A stretch of 64,000 bases of DNA from Dechloromonas hankyongensis (GCF_022012295.1 NZ_JAKLTN010000002.1:124001-188000), one strand, 5' to 3'. Shown: positions 41,387 through 52,077, numbered from the stretch's first letter. Notes: generated by a model not told the origin, from the letters alone. Program-made: numbers and translations.

Positions 41387-42424
41387 TCAGGCCGAGCTGC
41401 TGTCGGTAGTCGATGAGGTGGTGGCGGCCGGCGTTCCACTCGCACGCATGCGCAGTTCCAGCGACGTGGCCAGGGAGCGGGCGCTCTCAATCGGCCCGGT
41501 CTGGGCGGTACGCAGATCGTCAACGACTGCATCGTCGATGGTGTTGAGCGCTTTGTAGCGCTGGTCGGCCTGCAGCAGCGCGTCCAGCTGGCGCGAAGCC
41601 CGCAGCCACAGTCCGGAGAAGCCGACGGTGACGGCAATGAGCAGTATGAAGAAAACCAGCATGATGGGGCGGGCGATGCTGCCGATGCCGATCAGCTCGC
41701 TGGCCAGTGGCTCGATCAGCAGTTTTGGCGAGGTCTCGCTTTCCGGACCCGACCACGTCAGGTAGGCATTGGCACTGCCGGCTTCCGGGGTGGGAAAAGC
41801 CGTGGCGGTCTTTTGCAGGCCTTCATCGCCGTCGGAGGAGGCGACCGGCTTGCCCTTGAACCACAGGCTGAGACGGGTGCCGGGATAGGTGATCTGGGTG
41901 AGCAGCGCGTGATCCATGGGCTTGAGCAGCACCAGATAACCGTTTTCCTTGCCCAGCCAGATGAATTGGCGGATGACCAGGTAGAGGCTGCCGTCCTTGG
42001 GATTCTGCGCCCAGGCGTTGGTCTGGCCGGGCAGGAATTTGACGCTGGTATCGATGTGGCTGGCGTAGTCGTAGGCGGCGATCAGTTCACCGTGCGTCGT
42101 TTCGATTCTCAAGGACGGAAATTCGATGCTGTTGCCCTGGGAAATCAGGTACACCATCAGTTTTTCCTTGCGCAGCTCTGGGTTGGCCAGGATTTCCTGC
42201 GCTTCGAGCCGTGTCTTCAGGTTGAAGGCCTCGCGCCCCCAGCGGCGGTCTAGATCGGCCAGCACCGCAGCATAGTGCTCGCGGGCATTCGCCAGTTGCG
42301 TCGCCTTGGCCTTGTCATTGACCAATTCCTTCATCCAGATGCCCTGAACGGACAGGCAGAGCAGGATCAGCAGCAGGATGCCGCCCAGGCGAAGGGCCAG
42401 TTGTGAGTTCAGGGTGCGCAGCAT
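41387..42424 (-). CDS. Orphan membrane sensor protein
   Basis: About 345 residues: membrane spans near residues 13-30 (RLGGILLLILLCLSVQGI) and 245-268 (IARPIMLVFFILLIAVTVGF) around a periplasmic domain of about 210 residues, then about 75 cytoplasmic residues ending in a Thr/Ser-rich tail. The periplasmic part (NSIEFPSLRIETTHGELIAA, NGYLVLLKPMDHALL) looks like a Cache/CHASE-type ligand domain. No kinase, GGDEF or methyl-accepting domain follows. ATG 42424 is used; TTG 42436, directly next to the upstream stop and better placed after AAGGA, is an alternative. Confidence 0.75.
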   Translation of the reverse strand: MLRTLNSQLALRLGGILLLILLCLSVQGIWMKELVNDKAKATQLANAREHYAAVLADLDRRWGREAFNLKTRLEAQEILANPELRKEKLMVYLISQGNSIEFPSLRIETTHGELIAAYDYASHIDTSVKFLPGQTNAWAQNPKDGSLYLVIRQFIWLGKENGYLVLLKPMDHALLTQITYPGTRLSLWFKGKPVASSDGDEGLQKTATAFPTPEAGSANAYLTWSGPESETSPKLLIEPLASELIGIGSIARPIMLVFFILLIAVTVGFSGLWLRASRQLDALLQADQRYKALNTIDDAVVDDLRTAQTGPIESARSLATSLELRMRASGTPAATTSSTTDSSSA

Positions 42425-42436
42425 GGTCCGGGCCAA

Positions 42437-43486
42437 TCAGTCCTTTTTGCCCACCCAGCGGGCGTCGATCATGGTGTCGATACGGAAACTCTCGGCCGCC
42501 GGATTGCCGGCCTGAGAGTCGATGAAGAATATTTCCGTTTCCCGCAACTGGGCGTTGGAGAAGGCGGCGTCCTTGCTGTACTGGCGGGGGTATTTCCGGA
42601 GCACGGCGATCAGCTTCTGCTTTTCGTCCGCATCGGCAATGCCCAGCGCATTGGCGAATTCCTCCGGGGTGTGGGTGGCGATCCAGGTCAGGGTCCGCTT
42701 GATGATGCGTATCATCGTCTCGGCCTTGGCCGTGTCCTTTTCCAGCTTGTCCGAGCGGCCGATCAGGGCCCCGCGCAGAAAACCGGCGCCGGCGTATTGA
42801 CGCGCCGTTTGGGCGTCGCCGAGGTGCACCAGCGGGAAGGCAATCTTGCTGTTGGCCATGTGCGTGGCGTGCGGCTCGTCGCCGATCACGGCGTCGACCG
42901 CACCGGATTTCAGCATCAGGGACTCCGACTCCCAGCGCCGTCCGATGCCGACCACATGGTAGCTGCCGGGCGGCACGCCGCCCCGGCGGAACATCAGTTC
43001 GAGAACCTGCTGCGAAGTGCTCTTGTTGGCCGTCGAATTGCTGTGCAGCCCGATCGTCCGTCCCTTGAGGTCGGCGATGCTTTTCACTTCGCCCTTCAAT
43101 CCCTGGCGGACGAGCAGGACATAGAGCGGCAGGTCGTTGATGGCGGCCAGGGCCACGACGCGCTTGTCCTTCAGGCGAACCGACATGGCGGCCGGCAAGC
43201 CGACAACGGCGAAATCGACGTTGTTGTGCATCATGTCGTCAATGGCCGCCGGGCCGCCGGGCGAAAAGACCACGCGGAGAGTGGCACCTTCCGCCTTGTC
43301 TGCGCCAATCTTTGAAATCAGTTCGACCGGGTAATACGAGGCGGCATTCGGTCCGGGAACGCTTACCGACAGTTGCATCACCTCGCCGCAGGCCATTATC
43401 GGGATCAGGGCAAAGGCCAGCAAGGCGGCGACCCGGCGCATGAAGGGCAGGCCGGATGGCTTGCGGAACAAGGTGTTCGCTATCAT
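42437..43486 (-). CDS. SsuA/NMT1-like periplasmic substrate-binding protein
   Basis: A 349-residue exported protein with the two-lobed binding fold of the nitrate/sulfonate/thiamine-precursor group: SVPGPNAASYYPVELISKIG, VVFSPGGPAAIDDMM, VDFAVVGLPAAM, IADLKGRTIGLHSNSTANKS and LKSGAVDAVIGDEPHATHM. No permease or ATPase of that transporter class is nearby. It sits directly upstream of the orphan membrane sensor, so it may deliver a ligand to that sensor rather than to a transporter (inference). The start could also be ATG 43441, where the signal peptide (MRRVAALLAFALIPIMAC) begins. Confidence 0.82.
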   Translation of the reverse strand: MIANTLFRKPSGLPFMRRVAALLAFALIPIMACGEVMQLSVSVPGPNAASYYPVELISKIGADKAEGATLRVVFSPGGPAAIDDMMHNNVDFAVVGLPAAMSVRLKDKRVVALAAINDLPLYVLLVRQGLKGEVKSIADLKGRTIGLHSNSTANKSTSQQVLELMFRRGGVPPGSYHVVGIGRRWESESLMLKSGAVDAVIGDEPHATHMANSKIAFPLVHLGDAQTARQYAGAGFLRGALIGRSDKLEKDTAKAETMIRIIKRTLTWIATHTPEEFANALGIADADEKQKLIAVLRKYPRQYSKDAAFSNAQLRETEIFFIDSQAGNPAAESFRIDTMIDARWVGKKD

Positions 43487-43639
43487 TTTTCTATGATGCC
43501 GTAGGGCGTTACGCGATGGGTGACAGGCGATGGTCACAACATTTGTCATTTTGCACTACTTTGGTGATGGTTACGTCATGCATCGATCAATTCTGCGACT
43601 CTTGACCCATGCCGGCCGGCTCTTGGCATAATCGCGGCA

Positions 43640-44613
<974 letters not shown>

Positions 44614-44617
<4 letters not shown>

Positions 44618-46017
44618 TGGGCTTCCAGATCGTCATCCTGTGGTCCGACCTGCTGATCTGGCTGCTCGTTGTAGCCGGCATCGGCGTCGGCGTGTTGATC
44701 GCCAAGGATCCGCCCCTGCTCTCGGCGTGGCGGCGGGTCGGCGCCAGCCGGGTCGGCATGGCGTCGGCCACCGTGCTGCTCGCCTTCGTGCTGATCGGCC
44801 TGCTCGATTCCCTGCATTACCGGGCGGCGCTGGAGGGCAAGCCGGGCCAGAAGGTGCAGTACGCCGTCGAGGTGCTGTCGGTACTCGACGCCGTGGTGAC
44901 GCCGTTGCGCACCCGCAGCGAGAAAACCTATTCCGAGCCGTTCGCCACCCGCCTGTACGCCAAGGAAACCCTAGACGTGCCCGGACAGGGCTCGGTGCGC
45001 GAATACCCGCGCCTGAAACATGCCGGAATGCATCTCGGGGAGCACGAGGATGAAGTGGTGGCCGATGCCGCCTTCACGGCCTTCCGCGCCGGGGCGCTGG
45101 CTTTCGTCGGCTGGCTGGCGCTGGTCGGGGTCGCCGTGGCCGCCGTCGGGCACAGCGAAGCGGCGGCTGTGGGATGGCAGAAAATCTGGCGCGGCGAAAC
45201 GGCTTTCGCCTGGAACGCGGTGCTGGTCACGCTCGGCCTGATGTTGCTGGTGGTGGTGCCGTTGTTCTGGCTGTCCGGCCAGTACCACGTGTTCGGCACC
45301 GACAAGGTGGGGCAGGACGTGCTCTACCAAGTGCTGAAAAGCGTGCGCACCGGCCTGATCATTGGCCTGGTGACGACCCTGGTCATGCTGCCCATGGCTG
45401 TGCTGCTCGGCATCGTCGCCGGCTATTTCCGGGGCTGGATCGATGACGCGATCCAGTACGTCTATACCGTGCTCAACTCGATCCCCGGCGTGCTACTCAT
45501 TGCCGCCGCGGTGCTGATGATGCAGGTGGTCATCGACACCCATCCGCAGTGGTTCTCGACTGCCGCCGAGCGCGCCGACCTGCGCCTCTTGGCGCTCTGC
45601 TTCATTCTCGGCATCACCAGCTGGACCGGGTTGTGCCGGCTGCTGCGCGGCGAGACGCTGAAGTTGCGCGAACTCGAATACATCCAGGCGGCGCAGGCCT
45701 TCGGGGTGTCGAGCTGGCGGATCATCGTCCGCCACATCCTGCCCAACCTGATGCACATCGTGATCATCGCGCTGGTCATGGACTTCTCCGGGCTGGTGCT
45801 GGCCGAGGCCGTACTGTCCTACGTCGGCATCGGCGTCGATCCGACCATGATCAGCTTCGGCACCATGATCAACAATGCCCGCATGGAACTGGGCCGCGAG
45901 CCGGTGGTCTGGTGGTCTTTGGCGGCAGCCTTTGCCGTGATGTTCATCCTGGTGCTCGCTGCCAACCTGTTTGCCGACTCCGTGCGCGACGCGTTTGATC
46001 CGAGGGCTGTCGCATGA
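44614..46017 (+). CDS. Peptide-type ABC transporter permease (DppC/OppC family)
   Basis: A 467-residue permease, much longer than the usual 280-300 residues. The C-terminal 250 residues are standard: FGTDKVGQDVLYQVLKSVRT, the EAA loop (YIQAAQAFGVSSWRIIVRHILPNL) and AVLSYVGIGVDPTMISFGTM. The extra N-terminal part has three more membrane segments and an extracytoplasmic loop of about 130 residues. Similar long forms occur with the Yej-type transporters. No solute-binding protein gene of family 5 is next to it. Confidence 0.9.
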
Positions 46018-46021
46018 GCAA

Positions 46022-46042
46022 CCAAGCCGGGGCCCCGCTTGG
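46022..46042. repeat. Short GC-rich palindrome
   Basis: CCAAGC-C-GGGGCCCC-G-CTTGG forms an almost perfect palindrome in the 108-bp gap between the permease and ATPase genes. A single copy was noticed; it could be an mRNA hairpin or a dispersed palindromic element. Confidence 0.35.
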
Positions 46043-46125
46043 CGGGGATGCGAGCAAGGCGAATGCGACACGCCAGGCCGCTGAGCCGCATTTGATCAAT
46101 CGAGGTGTTATGGAGGCCTGGTGCG

Positions 46126-48099
46126 ATGCTGCGCGTTGAAAATCTCCGCCTCGGTTTCACCTCCGGCAAGACCGCGCTGGCGGCCGTGGACGGCATTTCG
46201 TTCTCCATAGCCAAGGGTGAAACCTTCGCCCTACTCGGCGAGTCGGGCTGCGGCAAGTCGGCCACTGCGCAGGGCATCATGCGCCTGCTGCCGGCGGCCG
46301 GGCGCATCCTCGACGGCCGGGTGTCGCTCGACGGGGAGAACCTGCTCGCCTTGTCCGAAGCCGACATGCGCGCCTACCGTGGCGGCCGGATGGCGATGAT
46401 CTTCCAGGAGCCAGCGACCAGCCTGAACCCGGTGCTCACCGTCGGCCAGCAGATCGGCGAAGTGCTGTGGCGCCACCTCGGGCTGGCCGGTGCCGAAGCG
46501 ACCGCCCGCATGGTCGATCTGTTGCGCCAGGTCGGCATCGCCGATCCGGAGCGCCGCCTGAACGAATATCCCTTCCAGTTTTCCGGCGGCATGAAACAGC
46601 GGGTGATGATCGCCATCGCGCTGGCCGGCGAACCGGAACTGCTGATCGCCGACGAACCGACGACGGCCCTCGACGTCACCGTCCAGGCGCAGATTCTCGA
46701 TCTGCTGGCCAGCCTGCAGGCCCAGCGCGGCATGGCCATCCTGCTCATCACCCACGATCTGGGCGTCGTCGCCCGCATGGCGCATCGCATCGGCGTCATG
46801 TACGCCGGTGAACTGGTCGAAGTGGCCAGCCGCGAGGAGTTCTTCAGCCGGCCCCATCACCCCTACACGCAGGCGCTGTTCGAGGCGCTGCCCGACATAT
46901 CGCGGCGCGGCCAGCGCCTGACCACCATCCCCGGCCAGGTGCCGTCGCTCGCCGCCATGCCGCCTGCCTGTCGTTTCGCCGACCGCTGCGGCCATGTCAT
47001 GGCGGTCTGTCGCGAGCAATGGCCGCCCTGGCGCGGTGCGGGCGAACACACCGTACGTTGCCACTGGCACGGTGAAGCGTCGGCGACGGATGCGGTGCAT
47101 CATGACATTACGGAACTCGGCGTCGCCACCGGCAGGGATTTCCTGGCGGTCGACGACCTAAAAGTGCATTTTCCCATCCGCAAGGGCTTGCTGCAGCGCA
47201 CGGTTGGCCATGTGCGGGCGGTCGATGGCGTGTCGCTGGCCATTGCACCGGGGCGGACGCTGGCGCTGGTCGGCGAGTCCGGGTGCGGCAAGACGACGGT
47301 GGGCAAGGCACTGTTGCAGCTGATCGCGCCGACCGCCGGTTCAGTCCGCCTGGGCGGCCACGAGTGGGTCGGCCTCAAGGGTGAGCGTCTGCGCGCGGCG
47401 CGTCGCCACATGCAGATGATTTTTCAGGATCCCTTCGCTTCGCTGAATCCCCGCCTGCGGGTCGGCGAGATCATTGCCGAAGGGATGGAGGCCCTGGGCG
47501 TGGCGGGCGACGCGGCTTCGCGGCGCGCCACCGTGGTGGCGCTGCTCGGCCAGGTCGGCTTGCCGGACGAGGCAGTCGATCGCTTTCCGCACGAGTTTTC
47601 CGGTGGCCAGCGCCAGCGCATCGCCGTCGCCAGGGCCTTGGCCGTGCAACCGGAGCTGCTGATTTGCGACGAACCGACTTCGGCTCTCGATGTGTCGGTA
47701 CAGGCCCAGATCCTCAATCTGCTGAAAAAGCTGCAGAGCGAGCTGGGAATCGCCTACCTGTTCATCACGCACAATTTCGCCGTGGTCGAATACCTGGCGC
47801 ACGATGTGGCGGTGATGTACCTCGGGCGCATCGTCGAGCGGGGCAGGGCGGAGGAGGTGTTGCGCAGCCCGCAGCATCCCTACACGCAGGCCTTGCTGTC
47901 GGCGGTGCCGGTACCGCGTCTGGAGGGCGCTGCGGCGGTTATCCGCCTGCCTGGCGAAACGCCGTCGCCGGCCAATCCGCCGGCCGGCTGTCATTTCCAT
48001 CCGCGCTGCCCGCACGCCATGGAGGTGTGCCGGAGCCGCTATCCCGAGGTCACCGAGGTTTCAGCGACGCACGCGGCGAACTGCCACCTGCTGAGCTGA
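46126..48099 (+). CDS. Fused double ATPase of peptide-type ABC transporter (DppD-DppF/YejF type)
   Basis: A 657-residue protein with two complete ABC modules. Module one has Walker A GESGCGKSATAQ, signature FSGGMKQRV and LIADEPTTALDV; module two has GESGCGKTTVGK, FSGGQRQRIAVA and LICDEPTSALDV. Each module ends with the oligopeptide/dipeptide C-terminal region with clustered Cys (ACRFADRCGHVMAVC; GCHFHPRCPHAMEVC). ATG 46126 follows TGGAGG. It energises the two permeases upstream. The substrate is unknown: peptides, opines or peptide-like antibiotics are all possible for this group. Confidence 0.93.
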   Translation: MLRVENLRLGFTSGKTALAAVDGISFSIAKGETFALLGESGCGKSATAQGIMRLLPAAGRILDGRVSLDGENLLALSEADMRAYRGGRMAMIFQEPATSLNPVLTVGQQIGEVLWRHLGLAGAEATARMVDLLRQVGIADPERRLNEYPFQFSGGMKQRVMIAIALAGEPELLIADEPTTALDVTVQAQILDLLASLQAQRGMAILLITHDLGVVARMAHRIGVMYAGELVEVASREEFFSRPHHPYTQALFEALPDISRRGQRLTTIPGQVPSLAAMPPACRFADRCGHVMAVCREQWPPWRGAGEHTVRCHWHGEASATDAVHHDITELGVATGRDFLAVDDLKVHFPIRKGLLQRTVGHVRAVDGVSLAIAPGRTLALVGESGCGKTTVGKALLQLIAPTAGSVRLGGHEWVGLKGERLRAARRHMQMIFQDPFASLNPRLRVGEIIAEGMEALGVAGDAASRRATVVALLGQVGLPDEAVDRFPHEFSGGQRQRIAVARALAVQPELLICDEPTSALDVSVQAQILNLLKKLQSELGIAYLFITHNFAVVEYLAHDVAVMYLGRIVERGRAEEVLRSPQHPYTQALLSAVPVPRLEGAAAVIRLPGETPSPANPPAGCHFHPRCPHAMEVCRSRYPEVTEVSATHAANCHLLS

Positions 48100-48100
48100 A

Positions 48101-49600
48101 TTACTTGTGTTTCTTGGGTGCCGGCTTGGCACCCTTGGCCGGGCCGGCGGCCGGCTTGGCGGCGGGTTTGCTGCCGGCGGCCTTGGGCTGGGTCTTGGCA
48201 GCACCACCGGCGGCGACCTTCTCGTTCTTGGCCAATGTGGCTTTACTTGCCTTACCGCCTTTGGCCGTTGCGGGTTCGTCGCGCGTGGCGCACGGTTTGG
48301 CGCCGCGTTTGGCCGATTTGCCGCAGGCGCGGGCAACGCGTTCCGGTTCGATGATGTGTTGCGGGGCCGGGGCGTTGAGCAGCGAGGTCAGGCCCGACGT
48401 GCTGCCGTTGCCGGGAACCAGCAGGGTCGATCCGGCGCCGAGGCGGACTTTTTCGGAAAGGCCGTTGACGCGGGCGAGTTCGGCCGTTGTCGTGTCGAAA
48501 CGCGCGGCGATGTGCTCGAGGCGTTCCGCCGAAGTCACGGTATAGGCCTGCCACTGGGTCAGCGGCACCTTGCTGTTGTGCAGGTTGCTGCGGAAGGTGT
48601 CGAGCTTGTCGGCCGGGATGACGACCGGCGTGTCGGGCTTGATGATCGGCCGGTTGTGCGACGGGTTCAGGCGCTGGAATTCCTCGATCGTCATGTTGGC
48701 CAGTTGCGCGGCGGTCTTCACGTCGATCGGCTTGGGGCTTTCCAGCGTCGCGAAATACGGCTCGTTCGGGATGAAGGGCAGGCCGAGGCGGGCGATCAGC
48801 GCCGGGTTGCCGAAAATGTTCTTCAGCGCCTGCAGTTTCGGGACGTAGTGCCGGGTTTCGTTCGGCATGTTCAGGCTGGGGTAGTCGGTGGGCAGCCCGC
48901 GCGATTCGTTCTTGACGATGGCCTTCTTGACCGCGCCTTCGCCCCAGTTGTACGAGGCCAGCGCCAGATGCCAGTCGCCGTGCATCTCGTAGATGGTCTG
49001 CAGGTAGTCGAGCGCGGCGTTGGTCGAGGCGACGATGTCGCGGCGTTCGTCGCGCCACCAGTTCTGCTCGAGATTGAAGCGCTTGCCGGTGGCCGGGATG
49101 AACTGCCACAGGCCGGAGGCATGCGCGCGCGAATAGGCGTTGGGGTTGAACGAGCTTTCCACCATGGGGAGCAGGGCCAGTTCGGTCGGCATGCCGCGCG
49201 CTTCCAGTTCCTCGACGATGTGGTGGAGGTAGGGGCGGCTGCGTTCGACCATACGGCGCAAGGCGTCCGGGCGATTCTGGTACCACTGCTGGTAATGCAG
49301 GACCAGGTCGTCGTTCAGGTCGGCCATTGCGAAGCCGTTACGGATGCGGTCCCACAGGTTGTTTTCGCTGATGGTCAGGTCGATGCTGAGCGGCAGTTGC
49401 GGCGCGCCCTTGATTTCCTGCACGGTCAGCGTGTCGTCGCCCAGGCTGGGCGCTTCCAGCGCCGACGGCATGAGCAGGGACTTGAATATCGACTGGTCTT
49501 CCAGTTGGGCCAGGGCCGGTGTTGCCAGCAGGCTGAGCGCAATGGATAGGGCGGTTTGGCGAATCTTGAGCAGAGGCGAGGAAATGGTACGGTGCAGCAT
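48101..49600 (-). CDS. mltD: MltD-like membrane-bound lytic transglycosylase
   Basis: A 499-residue exported protein (signal LSIALSLLATPALA). The SLT catalytic domain at about residues 105-260 has the catalytic Glu in LLPMVESSFNPNAYSRAHAS and the motifs GLWQFIPATGKRF and ALASYNWGEGAV. A LysM-like segment (WQAYTVTSAERLEHIAARFD) follows, then a C-terminal tail of about 90 residues very rich in Lys, Ala, Pro and Gly. It cleaves peptidoglycan glycan strands to 1,6-anhydro products. The tail is unusual and may bind peptidoglycan or polyanions (inference). It is convergent with the ABC gene, ends 1 base after it, and starts 81 bases from the tRNA terminator. Confidence 0.92.
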   Translation of the reverse strand: MLHRTISSPLLKIRQTALSIALSLLATPALAQLEDQSIFKSLLMPSALEAPSLGDDTLTVQEIKGAPQLPLSIDLTISENNLWDRIRNGFAMADLNDDLVLHYQQWYQNRPDALRRMVERSRPYLHHIVEELEARGMPTELALLPMVESSFNPNAYSRAHASGLWQFIPATGKRFNLEQNWWRDERRDIVASTNAALDYLQTIYEMHGDWHLALASYNWGEGAVKKAIVKNESRGLPTDYPSLNMPNETRHYVPKLQALKNIFGNPALIARLGLPFIPNEPYFATLESPKPIDVKTAAQLANMTIEEFQRLNPSHNRPIIKPDTPVVIPADKLDTFRSNLHNSKVPLTQWQAYTVTSAERLEHIAARFDTTTAELARVNGLSEKVRLGAGSTLLVPGNGSTSGLTSLLNAPAPQHIIEPERVARACGKSAKRGAKPCATRDEPATAKGGKASKATLAKNEKVAAGGAAKTQPKAAGSKPAAKPAAGPAKGAKPAPKKHK

Positions 49601-49681
49601 GGGTGGCGTGCCTGGCTCGCTCGATTCGAAAGGCGGCAATTATACCTTGGAGCCTGTAGCTTCCTTTTTGGCAGCGGCAAT

Positions 49682-49706
49682 AAAAAAACCAGCCGAAGCT
49701 GGTTTT
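49682..49706 (-). terminator. Terminator of the tRNA operon
   Basis: On the minus strand AAAACCAGC-TTCG-GCTGGTTTT is a perfect 9-bp stem with a stable tetraloop, running into TTTTTTTA. It lies 8 bases past the last tRNA-Asp. Confidence 0.88.
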
Positions 49707-49714
49707 CTTATGAC

Positions 49715-49791
49715 TGGCGGAGTGGACGGGACTCGAACCCGCGACCCCCGGCGTGACAGGCCGGTATTCTAACCGACTGAACTACCACTCC
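49715..49791 (-). tRNA. tRNA-Asp (GTC), copy 2 of operon
   Basis: A 77-base cloverleaf on the minus strand: acceptor GGAGTGG/CCACTCC, anticodon loop CTGTCAC giving GTC, GGTTCGAGTCC T-arm and an encoded G-CCA end. It is identical to the gene at 50077 in all parts I compared. Confidence 0.97.
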
Positions 49792-49818
49792 GCACTTTAA
49801 CCTGCACTACCAAATTCT

Positions 49819-49894
49819 TGGCGTCCCCATGGGGATTCGAACCCCAGTTACCGCCGTGAAAGGGCGGTGTCCTAGGCCTCTAGACGATGGGGAC
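49819..49894 (-). tRNA. tRNA-Glu (TTC), copy 2 of operon
   Basis: A 76-base cloverleaf on the minus strand: acceptor GTCCCCA/TGGGGAC, anticodon loop CTTTCAC giving TTC, T-arm GGTTCGAATCC and an encoded GCCA. It is identical to the gene at 50181. Confidence 0.97.
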
Positions 49895-49929
49895 CCGGAC
49901 AAAACTGCTATTTTCGTAGTCTGGTCGCT

Positions 49930-50005
<76 letters not shown>

Positions 50006-50076
50006 ACAAGGAGACAGCCAAACTACGGTTTCGGTCTGGCGACCCGGAGTACAGATTTCTCTGCAACCCGTAAAAC

Positions 50077-50153
50077 TGGCGGAGTGGACGGGACTCGAAC
50101 CCGCGACCCCCGGCGTGACAGGCCGGTATTCTAACCGACTGAACTACCACTCC
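50077..50153 (-). tRNA. tRNA-Asp (GTC), copy 1 of operon
   Basis: The same 77-base sequence and structure as the tRNA-Asp at 49715, anticodon GTC, CCA encoded. Confidence 0.97.
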
Positions 50154-50180
50154 GCACTTTAACCTGCGCTACCAAATTCT

Positions 50181-50256
50181 TGGCGTCCCCATGGGGATTC
50201 GAACCCCAGTTACCGCCGTGAAAGGGCGGTGTCCTAGGCCTCTAGACGATGGGGAC
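50181..50256 (-). tRNA. tRNA-Glu (TTC), copy 1 of operon
   Basis: The same 76-base sequence as the tRNA-Glu at 49819, anticodon TTC, CCA encoded. Its cognate synthetase gene gltX starts upstream in the same direction. Confidence 0.97.
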
Positions 50257-50279
50257 CCGGACTTTTTCTTTCGCGCTTT

Positions 50280-50355
<76 letters not shown>

Positions 50356-50373
50356 GCCGCGAAAGAAGGCCGC

Positions 50374-50402
50374 ATTATAGGGACCTCATTGGTCCTTGTA
50401 AA
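50374..50402 (-). promoter_or_regulatory. Sigma-70 promoter of the tRNA operon
   Basis: On the minus strand TTTACA, a 17-base spacer and TATAAT are followed by GCGGCC. That is a near-perfect -35 (one mismatch), a perfect -10 and a GC-rich discriminator as in stringently controlled stable-RNA promoters. Transcription would start about 10 bases before the first tRNA-Ala. The spacer holds the inverted repeat GGACC-AATGA-GGTCC. Confidence 0.9.
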
Positions 50403-50419
50403 GGGCTTTTCGCGTTTTT

Positions 50420-51814
50420 TTAGAGATAAGCCGACAGGACCGTTGCCACCTTGTCACGGCCGATCAGGCAGATCACCGCATCGACGGCGGGGGTCTGCGC
50501 CTGGCCGGTCAGGATGACGCGCAGCGGCATGGCCAGCTTGGGCATCTTCAGGCCATGCTTGGTCACGGTTTCCTTGATCAGCGCATTGATCGCCGGGGCT
50601 TCCCAGGCGACGCTGGCGATGCCGGCGGCGAATTCGGCCAGGGCTGGACGCGCTTCGTCGGCCAGGTGCTGGGCCAGCAACTCGGGATTCGGTGTGACGT
50701 GGGCGTAGAAGACCTCCACGGCGTCGGCCAGCAGGTTCAGCGTATTGCAGCGGTCGACATACAGGGTGACGGCCTTTTCCAGGTCGGGGCCGCGGTCGGT
50801 ATCGATGCCGCGAGCGGCCAGGCGAGCCTTGGCCTTGGCCGCCAGTTCGGCCAGCGGCAGTTGCTTCATGTAGTGCTGGTTCAGCCACAGCAGCTTTTCG
50901 GTATTGAACTGCGCGGCCGAGGCGGTGATGTGATCGAGATCGAACCATTCGACGAACTGCTGGCGCGAGAATACTTCGTCGTCGCCGTGCGACCAGCCGA
51001 GGCGGGCGAGGTAGTTGATCACCGCTTCGGTCAGGAAGCCGTCTTCGTCGTATTGCATGACGGACACGGCGCCGTGGCGCTTCGACAGCTTGGCGCCGTC
51101 GTCGCCGAGGATCATCGACAGGTGGGCGTAGGTCGGCACCTCGGCACCCAGCGCCCGGAGGATGTTGATCTGGCGCGGCGTGTTATTGACGTGGTCGTCG
51201 CCGCGGATGACGTGGGTGATGCCCATGTCCCAGTCGTCGACGCAGACGCAGAAGTTGTAGGTCGGCGTGCCGTCGGCACGGGCGATGATCAGGTCGTCCA
51301 GTTCGCCATTGGCGATCTCGATGCGGCCCTTGACCTGGTCGTCCCAGGCGACGACGCCATCCTTGGGGTTCTTGAAGCGGATGACCGGGTCGATGCCGGC
51401 CGGCGGCGTCGGCAGGGTCTTGCCGTCTTCCGGGCGCCAGCGGCCGTCGTAGCGCGGCTTGATCTTCTGCGCTTCCTGCTCGGCGCGCAGGGCATCCAGT
51501 TCTTCCTTGCTGGTATAGCACTGGTAGGCGTGACCGGAAGCCAGCATCTGCTGGATCACTTCCTTGTAGCGATCCATGCGCTGCATCTGGTAGAACGGGC
51601 CTTCGTCGTGTTCGAGCCCCAGCCACTGCATGCCGTCGAGAATGGCCTGGACGGCTTCCGGCGTCGAGCGGGCGACGTCCGTATCCTCGATGCGCAGGAT
51701 GAAGGTGCCGCCATGGCGACGGGCATAGGCCCAGGAGAACAGCGCGGTGCGGGCGCCGCCGATATGCAAGTAACCGGTGGGGCTGGGAGCGAAACGAGTG
51801 CGGACGGGCTTCAT
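50420..51814 (-). CDS. gltX: Glutamyl-tRNA synthetase
   Basis: A 464-residue class I synthetase. The HIGH-type motif is in [20 protein letters not shown] near the N-terminus and the KMSKS-type motif is [12 protein letters not shown] at about residue 240. The length and [18 protein letters not shown] are standard for the bacterial discriminating type. It charges tRNA-Glu with glutamate. It lies directly upstream of, and in line with, the tRNA operon that includes two tRNA-Glu genes, though the tRNAs have their own strong promoter. Confidence 0.97.
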   Translation of the reverse strand: MKPVRTRFAPSPTGYLHIGGARTALFSWAYARRHGGTFILRIEDTDVARSTPEAVQAILDGMQWLGLEHDEGPFYQMQRMDRYKEVIQQMLASGHAYQCYTSKEELDALRAEQEAQKIKPRYDGRWRPEDGKTLPTPPAGIDPVIRFKNPKDGVVAWDDQVKGRIEIANGELDDLIIARADGTPTYNFCVCVDDWDMGITHVIRGDDHVNNTPRQINILRALGAEVPTYAHLSMILGDDGAKLSKRHGAVSVMQYDEDGFLTEAVINYLARLGWSHGDDEVFSRQQFVEWFDLDHITASAAQFNTEKLLWLNQHYMKQLPLAELAAKAKARLAARGIDTDRGPDLEKAVTLYVDRCNTLNLLADAVEVFYAHVTPNPELLAQHLADEARPALAEFAAGIASVAWEAPAINALIKETVTKHGLKMPKLAMPLRVILTGQAQTPAVDAVICLIGRDKVATVLSAYL

Positions 51815-51865
51815 GGAATCCAGAATCTAGTGAAAGCAAAGGGCGATATTCTAGCCGACCGGCGT

Positions 51866-51894
51866 TTGACCCGGCTGACCGATTGTGGTTAAAT
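51866..51894 (+). promoter_or_regulatory. Sigma-70 promoter of tRNA-Val
   Basis: TTGACC, a 17-base spacer and TTAAAT, followed by GCGCGCC, lie 15 bases before the tRNA. The -35 has one mismatch and the -10 two. The GC-rich discriminator fits a growth-rate-controlled RNA promoter. Confidence 0.72.
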
Positions 51895-51905
51895 GCGCGC
51901 CTCTT

Positions 51906-51984
<79 letters not shown>

Positions 51985-52011
51985 CGTAAGTGGCCCTCAC
52001 AAGAAAACGAA

Positions 52012-52050
52012 AACCCGCTCAGCGAAAGGCTCGGCGGGTTTTTTGTTTTT
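52012..52050 (+). terminator. Terminator between tRNA-Val and the convergent LysR gene
   Basis: AACCCGC pairs with GCGGGTT around a loop, followed by TTTTTTGTTTTT. On the other strand the stem runs into TTTTCGTTTTC, so it can also end transcription from the LysR gene. Confidence 0.85.
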
Positions 52051-52077
52051 GCTCTAAACGCTTGCCCTGTCTATCGA

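Noticed and set aside
43602..43632. Sigma-70-like TTGACC and CATAAT before the ABC permease
   Set aside because: The spacer is 19 bases and the start would fall only a few bases before the ATG, leaving no room for a ribosome site.
43624..43639. Sigma-54-like TGGCAT...GGCA before the ABC permease
   Set aside because: The -12 box is CGGC instead of TTGC and the predicted start would fall after the ATG at 43640.
46014..46139. 41-codon frame starting at the stop of the DppC-type permease (ATGA) and ending inside the ATPase gene
   Set aside because: Its composition looks random, it has no recognisable motif, and it overlaps the ATPase start in another frame. It may be translated by coupling but is not supported as a gene.
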